Assembly: GCA_009746045.1 (NCBI GenBank)
Contig: RPFO01001831.1
Coordinates: forward strand, 62,001 to 126,000
DNA: 64,000 bases
Origin: Mesostigma viride
Taxonomy: Eukaryota; Streptophyta; Mesostigmatophyceae; Mesostigmatales; Mesostigmataceae
Direction of reading: 5' to 3'
How positions within the stretch are numbered: the stretch's first letter is position 1; each line of letters opens with the position of its first letter. The translations under genes were made by a program, and so were the position numbers. Under the pieces are notes generated by a model. The model saw only the letters and a list, made by a program, of their open reading frames with translations. It made no database searches and was not told where the DNA came from. This document shows positions 1 to 17,000 of the stretch, piece by piece.

Positions 1-680
1 ACTGCTCCGTACTGGTGATTGCTGCTGCTGCTTACTGCTGCTGGTGCTGCTACTGCTGCTGCTGCTGCTGCGGTTTGTTGCTGCCTAGTAGTGCCCTCTG
101 TAGTGCTGCTGCCCCTTGTGCATGCCCGGAGGAAGCTTTCAGTGGATACTGTGTTATTGCTGTGTTAAATGCGTGTCCGCTGCTGCCTAGTGCTCCCCTG
201 TCAACTGCTGCTGTCTTTTCTGCGCGCGGGGGGGACCTCTTTGGCTTCTTCTGTGGGTGTTTGGCTTCTGTGGGTGTTTGGCTTCTGTGGGTGTTTGGCT
301 TCTGTGGATGGTGTGGAGGGGGTCGACACATCTGTGTGGGACAGTCTAAATAATGGGCAAAGTGACCCCCCAACCCCCACCCCGGGGTTCACCCTCGCAA
401 CGCGTTCTTTTCATAGTAGATTGTTGTTAGCTTGTGCGTGCCTTTCAGGCCGGAACGTATCCGCTGCTTTGAGCACATAAAGGGGTACAGCCACTCCTTT
501 TTCTGTAAGGTAGACTGCCGCGGTTTGGGCGGCGATCCCATTATGGGGTGTGGGTATCTGTTCACGGTTGTATACTTCCGGGAAGCCTGTTATGTATATA
601 CATATAATATATATAATGTTGCGCTGAATTGGGATGTTGTTTCTGTGCTGCACCATGTGCACGTGATACCTCATCAGCTC
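1..680. other. Upstream/intronic low-complexity DNA
   Basis: Holds CTG-rich triplets (about 18-72) and a 17-bp unit built on TTGGCTTCTGTGGGTG repeated four times at 240-305. No RUS N-terminal exon could be recognised. It probably lies inside the RUS gene, in an intron, or in its 5' flank. Confidence 0.4.
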
Positions 681-1741
<1,061 letters not shown>

Positions 1742-2010
1742 CCACCGGTAGGAACCTTTTCTCGGTAGAAACGCGGTTCGCAGGGGACCAATGGTTGTAT
1801 GAAACTTTTTATATACTCCTGCAACTGCCAGTTTTATTTGTCTGCTGTCTGTTGGAAGGGCTAACGCTGCCTGTAAGCCGGGGGCGTGCTCTTCTGTGCA
1901 CCCATGCTTGCCGCTGGACGTCTCGTTTCGTGCTGGCGTCCATGACAACGTTTGCAACCACATTATACTACTGGCCGCCGCCACCGTCTCTCCCCGCCCG
2001 GCCCATCCAG

Positions 2011-5000
2011 CCGCCCATCCTGCACAGCTTTGTGCTCTCGGAGAACATGGGGGACGTCTCCGCCAAGGGAACGGTGAGCAGCCCAGGCAGCAGCAGGGGC
2101 AGCTTATCCTTCTCCACATTGTCTGCCAGACCGTTTCCCAAGTTGTTTTTAGATTTTCGACCAGATTGTTTACTGGATTTTGACCCCACTGTTTTCCAGT
2201 TGCTGGAAGTTTTCATTGCATATTTCACATGCCACTGCCAAATATGATATTCTCATGTAATAATTTTCGGGGCTTCTGTGAAGTAACACTTTGAAAAGTA
2301 TTGACTATAATTCCACTGTACTACTATGGCTCTTGTGCGGTAGGGTGGATGGTTGCGTGGGGAACCTTTGACTCGGCGGGTCAGAAAGTGCGGCTAACTG
2401 ACCCCCTTTGGGGCTGCCTGTGGGGCCTCTTTGGGGGTATGTCACGTAATTGCTGGGAGTCGGTTTCGATACAGGTGTGGGGTCTGGCCGTTTGGGATGT
2501 CGAGGGAGTAAAGCCATGCTAGATTATGTGTGCCAAACAAAAACATGTCAAAGGCCTTTGATTTGGTCATGTGCCTGGTTTCTGCTGCCTAACCGCTCCG
2601 CCAGAAAGTTGGGTGATTCCTGGTGTGCTCTCTCGCCACAGTAGCAATATATTTCGATGATGGGAGACAAGGGGACAATGTCCATGGCCAACCTCTAAAA
2701 TCTCATGCTGCTGGAACCACTGCGCCGCAAGGCAACCCCCTAAGCAGTGTCATGCGCCTATGCCTTGCTTGGCTTGCTCTCACATCAAATAAGAAGAAGT
2801 TTGAATTAGAAATAATATCCCCTGCAGAACTTGCTTTCACATCGAAAATTCGCTAAAATGCTATGGTCACCCCCCTGGCTTGCTCTTACATCGAATCGTG
2901 CTAGACTGCAACGGTCGGAACTCCCCCAATGAATTCCACAATATTTGTTTCTTTCATCGTCCACACCCCGCCAGGCCCAGCACGTGATCGCTGACAACCT
3001 GGGTCTGGGCATCGCCATTCTGCTGACCAACGCGTGCCGTGGGGACGAACGGTGAGCTGCCAGCTGGCACGCGGCTGCGCTACTACCACCTCATGTGCCC
3101 CACATTAGGTGGCAAGCTCGTTCCTGCACAGTTGGCGTCGCACAAGGTGTTGGGTTCCAACTCTACGGCTGGCATTGTTGTATCGCGGCGAGTGGTGCCA
3201 GGGGGCACATGGGGCCGCATGATGCATGGGTACATGAGGCGCAGCTGCTCCCCTGCATCTGCACGTGGTTTCTATGATATAGTAGTACTACTACCTATCA
3301 CGTATCTGCACGTGGTTCCCATGATATAGTAGTACCACTACCTATCACGTATCTGCACGTGGTTCCCATGATATAGTAGTACCACTACCTGTCACGTATC
3401 TGCACGTGGTTCCCATGATACAGTAGTACCACTACCTATCACGTATCTGCACGTGGTTCCCATGATATAGTAGTACCACTACCTATCACGTATCTGCACG
3501 TGGTTCCCATGATACAGTAGTACCACTACCTATCACGTATCTGCACGTGGTTCCCATGATACAGTAGTACCACTACCTATCACGTATCTGCACGTGGTTC
3601 CCATGATATAGTAGTACCACTACCTATCACGTATCTGCACGTGGTTCCCATGATACAGTAGTACCACTACCTATCACGTATCTGCACGTGGTTCCCATGA
3701 TACAGTAGTACCACTACCTATCACGTATCTGCACGTGGTTCCCATGATATAGTAGTACCACTACCTATCACGTATCTGCACGTGTACCACTACCTATCAC
3801 GTATCTGCACGTGGTTCCCATGATATAGTAGTACCACTACCTATCACGTATCTGCACGTGGTTCCCATGATACAGTAGTACCACTACCTATCACGTATCT
3901 GCACGTGGTTCCCATGATGTAGTAGTACCACTACCTATCACGTATCTGCACGTGGTTCCCATGATATAGTAGTACCACTACCTATCACGTATCTGCACGT
4001 GGTTCCCATGATACAGTAGTACCACTACCTATTACGTATCTGCACGTGTACCACTACCTGTCACGTATCTGCACGTGTACCACTACCTATCACGTATCTG
4101 CACGTGGTTCCCATGATACAGTAGTACCACTACCTATCACGTATCTGCACGTGGTTCCCATGATATAGTAGTACCACTACCTATCACGTATCTGCACGTG
4201 GTTCCCATGATACAGTAGTACCACTACCTATCACGTATCTGCACGTGGTTCCCATGATACAGTAGTACCACTACCTATCACGTATCTGCACGTGGTTCCC
4301 ATGATACAGTAGTACCACTACCTATCACGTATCTGCACGTGGTTCCCATGATATAGTAGTACCACTACCTATTACGTATCTGCACGTGGTTCCCATGATA
4401 CAGTAGTACCACTACCTATTACGTATCTGCACGTGGTTCCCATGATATAGTAGTACCACTACCTATCACGTATCTGCACGTGGTTCCCGTGATACAGTAG
4501 TACCACTACCTGTCACGTATCTGCACGTGGTTCCCATGATACAGTAGTACCACTACCTATCACGTATCTGCACGTGGTTCCCATGATATAGTAGTACCAC
4601 TACCTATCACGTATCTGCACGTGGTTCCCATGATACAGTAGTACCACTACCTATTACGTATCTGCACGTGGTTCCCATGATATAGTAGTACCACTACCTA
4701 TCACGTATCTACACGTGTACCACTACCTATCACGTATCTGCACGTGTACCACTACCTGTCACGTATCTACACGTGGTTCCCATGATATAGTAGTACCACT
4801 ACCTATCACGTATCTGCACGTGTACCACTACCTGTCACGTATCTGCACGTGTACCACTACCTATCACGTATCTGCACGTGTACCACTACCTATCACGTAT
4901 CTGCACGTGTACCACTACCTGTCACGTATCTACACGTGTACCACTACCTGTCACGTATCTGCACGTGTACCACTACCTATCACGTATCGGCACGTGTACC

Positions 5001-8000
5001 ACTACCTATCACGTATCTGCACGTGTACCACTACCTGTCACGTATCTGCACGTGGTTCCCATGATATAGTAGTACCACTACCTATCACGTATCTGCACGT
5101 GGTTCCCATGATACAGTAGTACCACTACCTATCACGTATCTGCACGTGGTTCCCATGATACAGTAGTACCACTACCTATCACGTATCTGCACGTGGTTCC
5201 CATGATATAGTAGTACCACTACCTATCACGTATCTGCACGTGGTTCCCATGATACAGTAGTACCACTACCTATCACGTATCTGCACGTGGTTCCCATGAT
5301 ACAGTAGTACCACTACCTATCACGTATCTGCACGTGGTTCCCATGATACAGTAGTACCACTACCTATCACGTATCTGCACGTGGTTCCCATGATATAGTA
5401 GTACCACTACCTATCACGTATCTACACGTGTACCACTACCTATCACGTATCTGCACGTGTACCACTACCTGTCACGTATCTGCACGTGGTTCCCATGATA
5501 CAGTAGTACCACTACCTGTCACGTATCTGCACGTGGTTCCCATGATATAGTAGTACCACTACCTATCACGTATCTGCACGTGGTTCCCATGATATAGTAG
5601 TACCACTACCTATCACGTATCTGCACGTGGTTCCCATGATATAGTAGTACCACTACCTATCACGTATCTACACGTGTACCACTACCTATCACGTATCTGC
5701 ACGTGTACCACTACCTATCACGTATCTACACGTGTACCACTACCTATCACGTATCTGCACGTGTACCACTACCTATCACGTATCTACACGTGTACCACTA
5801 CCTATCACGTATCTACACGTGTACCACTACCTGTCACGTATCTGCACGTGTACCTATCACGTATCTGCACGTGGTTCCCATGATACAGTAGTACCACTAC
5901 CTATCACGTATCTGCACGTGTACCACTACCTGTCACGTATCTGCACGTGGTTCCCATGATACAGTAGTACCACTACCTATCACGTATCTACACGTGTACC
6001 ACTACCTATCACGTATCTACACGTGTACCACTACCTATCACGTATCTGCACGTGGTTCCCATGATACAGTAGTACTACTACCTATCACGTATCTGCACGT
6101 GGTTCCCATGATACAGTAGTACCACTACCTATCACGTATCTGCACGTGGTTCCCATGATACAGTAGTACCACTACCTATTACGTATCTGCTCGTGGTTCC
6201 CATGATGTAGTAGTACCACTACCTATCACGTATCTGCACGTGGTTCCCATGATATAGTAGTACCACTACCTATCACGTATCTGCACGTGTACCACTACCT
6301 ATCACGTATCTGCACGTGTACCACTACCTATCACGTATCTGCACGTGTACCACTACCTATCACGTATCTGCACGTGTACCACTACCTATCACGTATCTGC
6401 ACGTGGTTCCCATGATATAGTAGTACCACTACCTATCACGTATCTGCACGTGTACCACTACCTATCACGTATCTGCACGTGGTTCCCATGATATAGTAGT
6501 ACCACTACCTATCACGTATCTGCACGTGTACCACTACCTATCACGTATCTGCACGTGTACCACTACCTGTCACGTATCTACACGTGTACCACTACCTATC
6601 ACGTATCTACACGTGTACCACTACCTATCACGTATCTGCACGTGGTTCCCATGATATAGTAGTACCACTACCTATCACGTATCTGCACGTGGTTCCCATG
6701 ATACAGTAGTACTACTACCTATCACGTATCTGCACGTGGTTCCCATGATACAGTAGTACCACTACCTATCACGTATCTGCACGTGTACCACTACCTATCA
6801 CGTATCTACACGTGTACCACTACCTATCACGTATCTACACGTGTACCTATCACGTATCTGCACGTGTACCACTACCTATCACGTATCTACACGTGTACCA
6901 CTACCTGTCACGTATCTACACGTGTACCACTACCTGTCACGTATCTGCACGTGTACCTATCACGTATCTACACGCGTACCACTACCTATCACGTATCTGC
7001 ACGTGTACCACTACCTATCACGTATCTGCACGTGTACCACTACCTATCACGTATCTACACGTGTACCACTACCTATCACGTATCTGCACGTGTACCACTA
7101 CCTATCACGTATCTACACGTGTACCACTACCTATCACGTATCTGCACGTGTACCACTACCTATCACGTATCTGCACGTGTACCACTACCTATCACGTATC
7201 TACACGCGTACCACTACCTATCACGTATCTACACGTGTACCACTACCTATCACGTATCTGCACGTGTACCACTACCTATCACGTATCTACACGTGTACCA
7301 CTACCTATCACGTATCTACACGTGTACCACTACCTATCACGTATCTACACGTGTACCACTACCTATCACGTATCTGCACGTGTACCACTACCTATCACGT
7401 ATCTGCACGTGTACCACTACCTATCACGTATCTACACGCGTACCACTACCTATCACGTATCTGCACGTGTACCACTACCTATCACGTATCTGCACGTGTA
7501 CCACTACCTATCACGTATCTACACGTGTACCACTACCTATCACGTATCTACACGTGTACCACTACCTATCACGTATCTGCACGTGTACCACTACCTATCA
7601 CGTATCTACACGTGTACCACTACCTATCACGTATCTGCACGTGTACCACTACCTATCACGTATCTGCACGTGGTTCCCATGATACAGTAGTACCACTACC
7701 TATCACGTATCTGCACGTGTACCACTACCTATCACGTATCTGCACGTGTACCACTACCTATCACGTATCTACACGTGTACCACTACCTATCACGTATCTG
7801 CACGTGGTTCCCATGATATAGTAGTACCACTACCTATCACGTATCTGCACGTGGTTCCCATGATATAGTAGTACCACTACCTATCACGTATCTACACGTG
7901 TACCACTACCTATCACGTATCTACACGTGTACCACTACCTATCACGTATCTACACGTGTACCACTACCTATCACGTATCTGCACGTGTACCACTACCTGT

Positions 8001-11000
8001 CACGTATCTACACGCGTACCACTACCTATCACGTATCTGCACGTGTACCACTACCTATCACGTATCTGCACGTGTACCACTACCTATCACGTATCTGCAC
8101 GTGTACCACTACCTATCACGTATCTGCACGTGTACCACTACCTATCACGTATCTGCACGTGTACCACTACCTATCACGTATCTACACGTGTACCACTACC
8201 TATCACGTATCTGCACGTGTACCACTACCTATCACGTATCTACACGTGTACCACTACCTATCACGTATCTGCACGTGTACCACTACCTGTCACGTATCTA
8301 CACGCGTACCACTACCTATCACGTATCTGCACGTGTACCACTACCTATCACGTATCTGCACGTGGTTCCCATGATACAGTAGTACCACTACCTATCACGT
8401 ATCTGCACGTGTACCACTACCTATCACGTATCTGCACGTGTACCACTACCTATCACGTATCTGCACGTGTACCACTACCTATCACGTATCTGCACGTGTA
8501 CCACTACCTATCACGTATCTGCACGTGTACCACTACCTATCACGTATCTGCACGTGTACCACTACCTATCACGTATCTGCACGTGTACCACTACCTATCA
8601 CGTATCTGCACGTGTACCACTACCTATCACGTATCTGCACGTGTACCACTACCTATCACGTATCTGCACGTGTACCACTACCTATCACGTATCTGCACGT
8701 GTACCACTACCTATCACGTATCTGCACGTGTACCACTACCTGTCACGTATCTGCACGTGTACCACTACCTATCACGTATCTGCACGTGTACCACTACCTG
8801 TCACGTATCTACACGTGTACCACTACCTATCACGTATCTGCACGTGTACCACTACCTATCACGTATCTGCACGTGTACCACTACCTATCACGTATCTGCA
8901 CGTGGTTCCCATGATATAGTAGTACCACTACCTATCACGTATCTGCACGTGTACCACTACCTATCACGTATCTGCACGTGTACCACTACCTATCACGTAT
9001 CTGCACGTGGTTCCCATGATATAGTAGTACCACTACCTATCACGTATCTGCACGTGTACCACTACCTATCACGTATCTGCACGTGGTTCCCATGATATAG
9101 TAGTACCACTACCTATCACGTATCTGCACGTGGTTCCCATGATACAGTAGTACCACTACCTATCACGTATCTGCACGTGTACCACTACCTATCACGTATC
9201 TGCACGTGTACCACTACCTGTCACGTATCTACACGTGTACCACTACCTATCACGTATCTACACGTGTACCACTACCTATCACGTATCTGCACGTGTACCA
9301 CTACCTATCACGTATCTGCACGTGTACCACTACCTATCACGTATCTGCACGTGTACCACTACCTATCACGTATCTGCACGTGTACCACTACCTATCACGT
9401 ATCTACACGTGTACCACTACCTATCACGTATCTGCACGTGGTTCCCATGATACAGTAGTACCACTACCTATCACGTATCTGCACGTGGTTCCCATGATAT
9501 AGTAGTACCACTACCTATCACGTATCTGCACGTGGTTCCCATGATACAGTAGTACCACTACCTATCACGTATCTGCACGTGGTTCCCATGATACAGTAGT
9601 ACCACTACCTATCACGTATCTGCACGTGGTTCCCATGATACAGTAGTACCACTACCTATCACGTATCTGCACGTGGTTCCCATGATATAGTAGTACCACT
9701 ACCTATTACGTATCTGCACGTGGTTCCCATGATATAGTAGTACCACTACCTATCACGTATCTGCACGTGGTTCCCGTGATACAGTAGTACCACTACCTAT
9801 CACGTATCTGCACGTGGTTCCCATGATACAGTAGTACCACTACCTATCACGTATCTGCACGTGGTTCCCATGATATAGTAGTACCACTACCTATCACGTA
9901 TCTGCACGTGGTTCCCATGATACAGTAGTACCACTACCTATCACGTATCTGCACGTGGTTCCCATGATATAGTAGTACCACTACCTATTACGTATCTGCA
10001 CGTGGTTCCCATGATATAGTAGTACCACTACCTATCACGTATCTGCACGTGGTTCCCATGATACAGTAGTACCACTACCTATCACGTATCTGCACGTGGT
10101 TCCCATGATATAGTAGTACCACTACCTATTACGTATCTGCACGTGGTTCCCATGATATAGTAGTACCACTACCTATCACGTATCTGCACGTGGTTCCCGT
10201 GATACAGTAGTACCACTACCTGTCACGTATCTGCACGTGGTTCCCATGATACAGTAGTACCACTACCTATTACGTATCTGCACGTGGTTCCCATGATATA
10301 GTAGTACCACTACCTATCACGTATCTGCACGTGGTTCCCGTGATACAGTAGTACCACTACCTATCACGTATCTGCACGTGGTTCCCATGATACAGTAGTA
10401 CCACTACCTATCACGTATCTGCACGTGTACCACTACCTATCACGTATCTGCACGTGTACCACTACCTATCACGTATCTACACGTGTACCACTACCTATCA
10501 CGTATCTGCACGTGTACCACTACCTATCACGTATCTACACGTGTACCACTACCTATCACGTATCTGCACGTGTACCACTACCTATCACGTATCTGCACGT
10601 GTACCACTACCTATCACGTATCTGCACGTGGTTCCCATGATACAGTAGTACCACTACCTATCACGTATCTGCACGTGTACCACTACCTATCACGTATCTG
10701 CACGTGTACCACTACCTATCACGTATCTACACGTGTACCACTACCTATCACGTATCTACACGTGTACCACTACCTATCACGTATCTGCACGTGTACCACT
10801 ACCTATCACGTATCTACACGTGTACCACTACCTATCACGTATCTACACGTGTACCACTACCTATCACGTATCTGCACGTGTACCACTACCTGTCACGTAT
10901 CTGCACGTGTACCACTACCTATCACGTATCTGCACGTGTACCACTACCTATCACGTATCTACACGTGTACCACTACCTATCACGTATCTACACGTGTACC

Positions 11001-14000
11001 ACTACCTATCACGTATCTACACGTGTACCACTACCTATCACGTATCTGCACGTGTACCACTACCTATCACGTATCTGCACGTGTACCACTACCTATCACG
11101 TATCTGCACGTGTACCACTACCTATCACGTATCTACACGTGTACCACTACCTATCACGTATCTGCACGTGTACCACTACCTATCACGTATCTGCACGTGT
11201 ACCACTACCTATCACGTATCTGCACGTGTACCACTACCTATCACGTATCTGCACGTGTACCACTACCTGTCACGTATCTGCACGTGTACCACTACCTATC
11301 ACGTATCTACACGTGTACCACTACCTATCACGTATCTGCACGTGTACCACTACCTATCACGTATCTGCACGTGTACCACTACCTATCACGTATCTGCACG
11401 TGTACCACTACCTATCACGTATCTGCACGTGTACCACTACCTATCACGTATCTGCACGTGTACCACTACCTATCACGTATCTGCACGTGTACCACTACCT
11501 ATCACGTATCTACACGTGTACCACTACCTATCACGTATCTACACGTGTACCACTACCTATCACGTATCTGCACGTGTACCACTACCTATCACGTATCTAC
11601 ACGTGTACCACTACCTGTCACGTATCTACACGTGTACCACTACCTATCACGTATCTGCACGTGTACCACTACCTATCACGTATCTGCACGTGGTTCCCAT
11701 GATACAGTAGTACCACTACCTATCACGTATCTGCACGTGGTTCCCATGATACAGTAGTACCACTACCTATCACGTATCTGCACGTGTACCACTACCTATC
11801 ACGTATCTACACGTGTACCACTACCTGTCACGTATCTGCACGTGTACCACTACCTATCACGTATCTGCACGTGTACCACTACCTGTCACGTATCTACACG
11901 TGTACCACTACCTATCACGTATCTGCACGTGTACCACTACCTATCACGTATCTGCACGTGTACCACTACCTATCACGTATCTGCACGTGTACCACTACCT
12001 ATCACGTATCTGCACGTGTACCACTACCTATCACGTATCTGCACGTGTACCACTACCTATCACGTATCTGCACGTGTACCACTACCTATCACGTATCTGC
12101 ACGTGTACCACTACCTATCACGTATCTACACGTGTACCACTACCTATCACGTATCTACACGTGTACCACTACCTATCACGTATCTACACGTGTACCACTA
12201 CCTATCACGTATCTGCACGTGTACCACTACCTATCACGTATCTGCACGTGGTTCCCATGATACAGTAGTACCACTACCTATCACGTATCTACACGTGTAC
12301 CACTACCTGTCACGTATCTGCACGTGTACCACTACCTATCACGTATCTGCACGTGTACCACTACCTATCACGTATCGGCACGTGTACCACTACCTATCAC
12401 GTATCTGCACGTGTACCACTACCTATCACGTATCTGCACGTGTACCACTACCTATCACGTATCTACACGTGTACCACTACCTATCACGTATCTACACGTG
12501 TACCACTACCTATCACGTATCTGCACGTGTACCACTACCTATCACGTATCTGCACGTGTACCACTACCTGTCACGTATCTGCACGTGTACCACTACCTGT
12601 CACGTATCTGCACGTGGTTCCCATGATACAGTAGTACCACTACCTATCACGTATCTGCACGTGGTTCCCATGATATAGTAGTACCACTACCTATCACGTA
12701 TCTGCACGTGGTTCCCATGATACAGTAGTACCACTACCTATCACGTATCTGCACGTGGTTCCCATGATACAGTAGTACCACTACCTATCACGTATCTGCA
12801 CGTGGTTCCCATGATATAGTAGTACCACTACCTATCACGTATCTGCACGTGGTTCCCATGATATAGTAGTACCACTACCTATCACGTATCTGCACGTGGT
12901 TCCCATGATACAGTAGTACCACTACCTATCACGTATCTGCACGTGGTTCCCATGATATAGTAGTACCACTACCTATTACGTATCTGCACGTGGTTCCCAT
13001 GATATAGTAGTACCACTACCTATCACGTATCTGCACGTGGTTCCCATGATACAGTAGTACCACTACCTATCACGTATCTGCACGTGGTTCCCATGATATA
13101 GTAGTACCACTACCTATTACGTATCTGCACGTGGTTCCCATGATATAGTAGTACCACTACCTATCACGTATCTGCACGTGGTTCCCGTGATACAGTAGTA
13201 CCACTACCTGTCACGTATCTGCACGTGGTTCCCATGATACAGTAGTACCACTACCTATTACGTATCTGCACGTGGTTCCCATGATATAGTAGTACCACTA
13301 CCTATCACGTATCTGCACGTGGTTCCCGTGATACAGTAGTACCACTACCTATCACGTATCTGCACGTGGTTCCCATGATACAGTAGTACCACTACCTATC
13401 ACGTATCTGCACGTGTACCACTACCTATCACGTATCTGCACGTGTACCACTACCTATCACGTATCTGCACGTGTACCACTACCTATCACGTATCTGCACG
13501 TGTACCACTACCTGTCACGTATCTGCACGTGTACCACTACCTATCACGTATCTGCACGTGTACCACTACCTATCACGTATCTGCACGTGTACCACTACCT
13601 ATCACGTATCTACACGTGTACCACTACCTATCACGTATCTGCACGTGTACCACTACCTGTCACGTATCTGCACGTGTACCACTACCTATCACGTATCTGC
13701 ACGTGTACCACTACCTATCACGTATCTGCACGTGTACCACTACCTATCACGTATCTACACGTGTACCACTACCTATCACGTATCTGCACGTGTACCACTA
13801 CCTATCACGTATCTGCACGTGTACCACTACCTATCACGTATCTGCACGTGTACCACTACCTATCACGTATCTGCACGTGTACCACTACCTGTCACGTATC
13901 TGCACGTGTACCACTACCTATCACGTATCTGCACGTGTACCACTACCTATCACGTATCTGCACGTGTACCACTACCTATCACGTATCTGCACGTGTACCA

Positions 14001-17000
14001 CTACCTATCACGTATCTACACGTGTACCACTACCTATCACGTATCTACACGTGTACCACTACCTATCACGTATCTGCACGTGTACCACTACCTATCACGT
14101 ATCTACACGTGTACCACTACCTGTCACGTATCTACACGTGTACCACTACCTATCACGTATCTGCACGTGTACCACTACCTATCACGTATCTGCACGTGGT
14201 TCCCATGATACAGTAGTACCACTACCTATCACGTATCTGCACGTGGTTCCCATGATACAGTAGTACCACTACCTATCACGTATCTGCACGTGTACCACTA
14301 CCTATCACGTATCTACACGTGTACCACTACCTGTCACGTATCTGCACGTGTACCACTACCTATCACGTATCTGCACGTGTACCACTACCTGTCACGTATC
14401 TACACGTGTACCACTACCTATCACGTATCTGCACGTGTACCACTACCTATCACGTATCGGCACGTGTACCACTACCTATCACGTATCTGCACGTGTACCA
14501 CTACCTATCACGTATCTGCACGTGTACCACTACCTATCACGTATCTACACGTGTACCACTACCTATCACGTATCTACACGTGTACCACTACCTATCACGT
14601 ATCTGCACGTGTACCACTACCTATCACGTATCTGCACGTGTACCACTACCTGTCACGTATCTGCACGTGTACCACTACCTGTCACGTATCTGCACGTGGT
14701 TCCCATGATACAGTAGTACCACTACCTATCACGTATCTGCACGTGGTTCCCATGATATAGTAGTACCACTACCTATCACGTATCTGCACGTGGTTCCCAT
14801 GATACAGTAGTACCACTACCTATCACGTATCTGCACGTGGTTCCCATGATACAGTAGTACCACTACCTATCACGTATCTGCACGTGGTTCCCATGATATA
14901 GTAGTACCACTACCTATCACGTATCTGCACGTGGTTCCCATGATACAGTAGTACCACTACCTATCACGTATCTGCACGTGGTTCCCATGATACAGTAGTA
15001 CCACTACCTATCACGTATCTGCACGTGGTTCCCATGATATAGTAGTACCACTACCTATCACGTATCTGCACGTGGTTCCCATGATACAGTAGTACCACTA
15101 CCTATCACGTATCTGCACGTGGTTCCCATGATACAGTAGTACCACTACCTATCACGTATCTGCACGTGGTTCCCATGATACAGTAGTACCACTACCTATC
15201 ACGTATCTACACGTGTACCACTACCTATCACGTATCTGCACGTGTACCACTACCTATCACGTATCTGCACGTGTACCACTACCTGTCACGTATCTGCACG
15301 TGTACCACTACCTATCACGTATCTGCACGTGTACCACTACCTGTCACGTATCTGCACGTGGTTCCCATGATACAGTAGTACCACTACCTGTCACGTATCT
15401 GCACGTGGTTCCCATGATACAGTAGTACCACTACCTATCACGTATCTACACGTGTACCACTACCTATCACGTATCTGCACGTGTACCACTACCTATCACG
15501 TATCTGCACGTGTACCACTACCTATCACGTATCTGCACGTGTACCACTACCTGTCACGTATCTGCACGTGTACCACTACCTATCACGTATCTGCACGTGT
15601 ACCACTACCTGTCACGTATCTGCACGTGGTTCCCATGATACAGTAGTACCACTACCTGTCACGTATCTGCACGTGGTTCCCATGATATAGTAGTACCACT
15701 ACCTATCACGTATCTGCACGTGGTTCCCATGATACAGTAGTACCACTACCTATCACGTATCTACACGTGTACCACTACCTATCACGTATCTGCACGTGTA
15801 CCACTACCTATCACGTATCTGCACGTGTACCACTACCTATCACGTATCTGCACGTGGTTCCCATGATATAGTAGTACCACTACCTGTCACGTATCTGCAC
15901 GTGGTTCCCATGATACAGTAGTACCACTACCTATCACGTATCTGCACGTGGTTCCCATGATACAGTAGTACCACTACCTATCACGTATCTGCACGTGGTT
16001 CCCATGATACAGTAGTACCACTACCTATCACGTATCTGCACGTGTACCACTACCTATCACGTATCTGCACGTGTACCACTACCTATCACGTATCTGCACG
16101 TGTACCACTACCTATCACGTATCTACACGTGTACCACTACCTATCACGTATCTACACGTGGTTCCCATGATATAGTAGTACCACTACCTGTCACGTATCT
16201 GCACGTGTACCACTACCTATCACGTATCTGCACGTGTACCACTACCTGTCACGTATCTGCACGTGTACCACTACCTATCACGTATCTACACGTGTACCAC
16301 TACCTATCACGTATCTACACGTGGTTCCCATGATATAGTAGTACCACTACCTGTCACGTATCTACACGTGTACCACTACCTATCACGTATCTGCACGTGT
16401 ACCACTACCTATCACGTATCTGCACGTGTACCACTACCTATCACGTATCTGCACGTGTACCACTACCTATCACGTATCTACACGTGTACCACTACCTATC
16501 ACGTATCTGCACGTGTACCACTACCTATCACGTATCTACACGTGTACCACTACCTATCACGTATCTACACGTGTACCACTACCTGTCACGTATCTGCACG
16601 TGTACCACTACCTGTCACGTATCTGCACGTGTACCACTACCTATCACGTATCTACACGTGTACCACTACCTATCACGTATCTGCACGTGTACCACTACCT
16701 ATCACGTATCTGCACGTGTACCACTACCTATCACGTATCTGCACGTGTACCACTACCTATCACGTATCTGCACGTGGTTCCCATGATATAGTAGTACCAC
16801 TACCTATCACGTATCTGCACGTGGTTCCCATGATATAGTAGTACCACTACCTATCACGTATCTGCACGTGGTTCCCATGATATAGTAGTACCACTACCTA
16901 TCACGTATCTGCACGTGGTTTCTATGATGTACCACTCTATATCTACACGTGGGTTGTACAAGACTAAATGTCTGTTGACACTGGCTTCTTCCATGTTTGT

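Noticed and set aside
3249-16955. Many Tyr/His/Thr/Cys-rich open frames (up to about 420 codons) in the satellite
   Set aside because: Products of the 29-bp unit in three frames, ended by TAG in long units. No start context and no codon bias.
3249-16955. CRISPR array (29-bp repeats with 18-bp spacers)
   Set aside because: The 'spacers' are one repeated 18-bp block, often absent, and the context is a eukaryotic gene intron.
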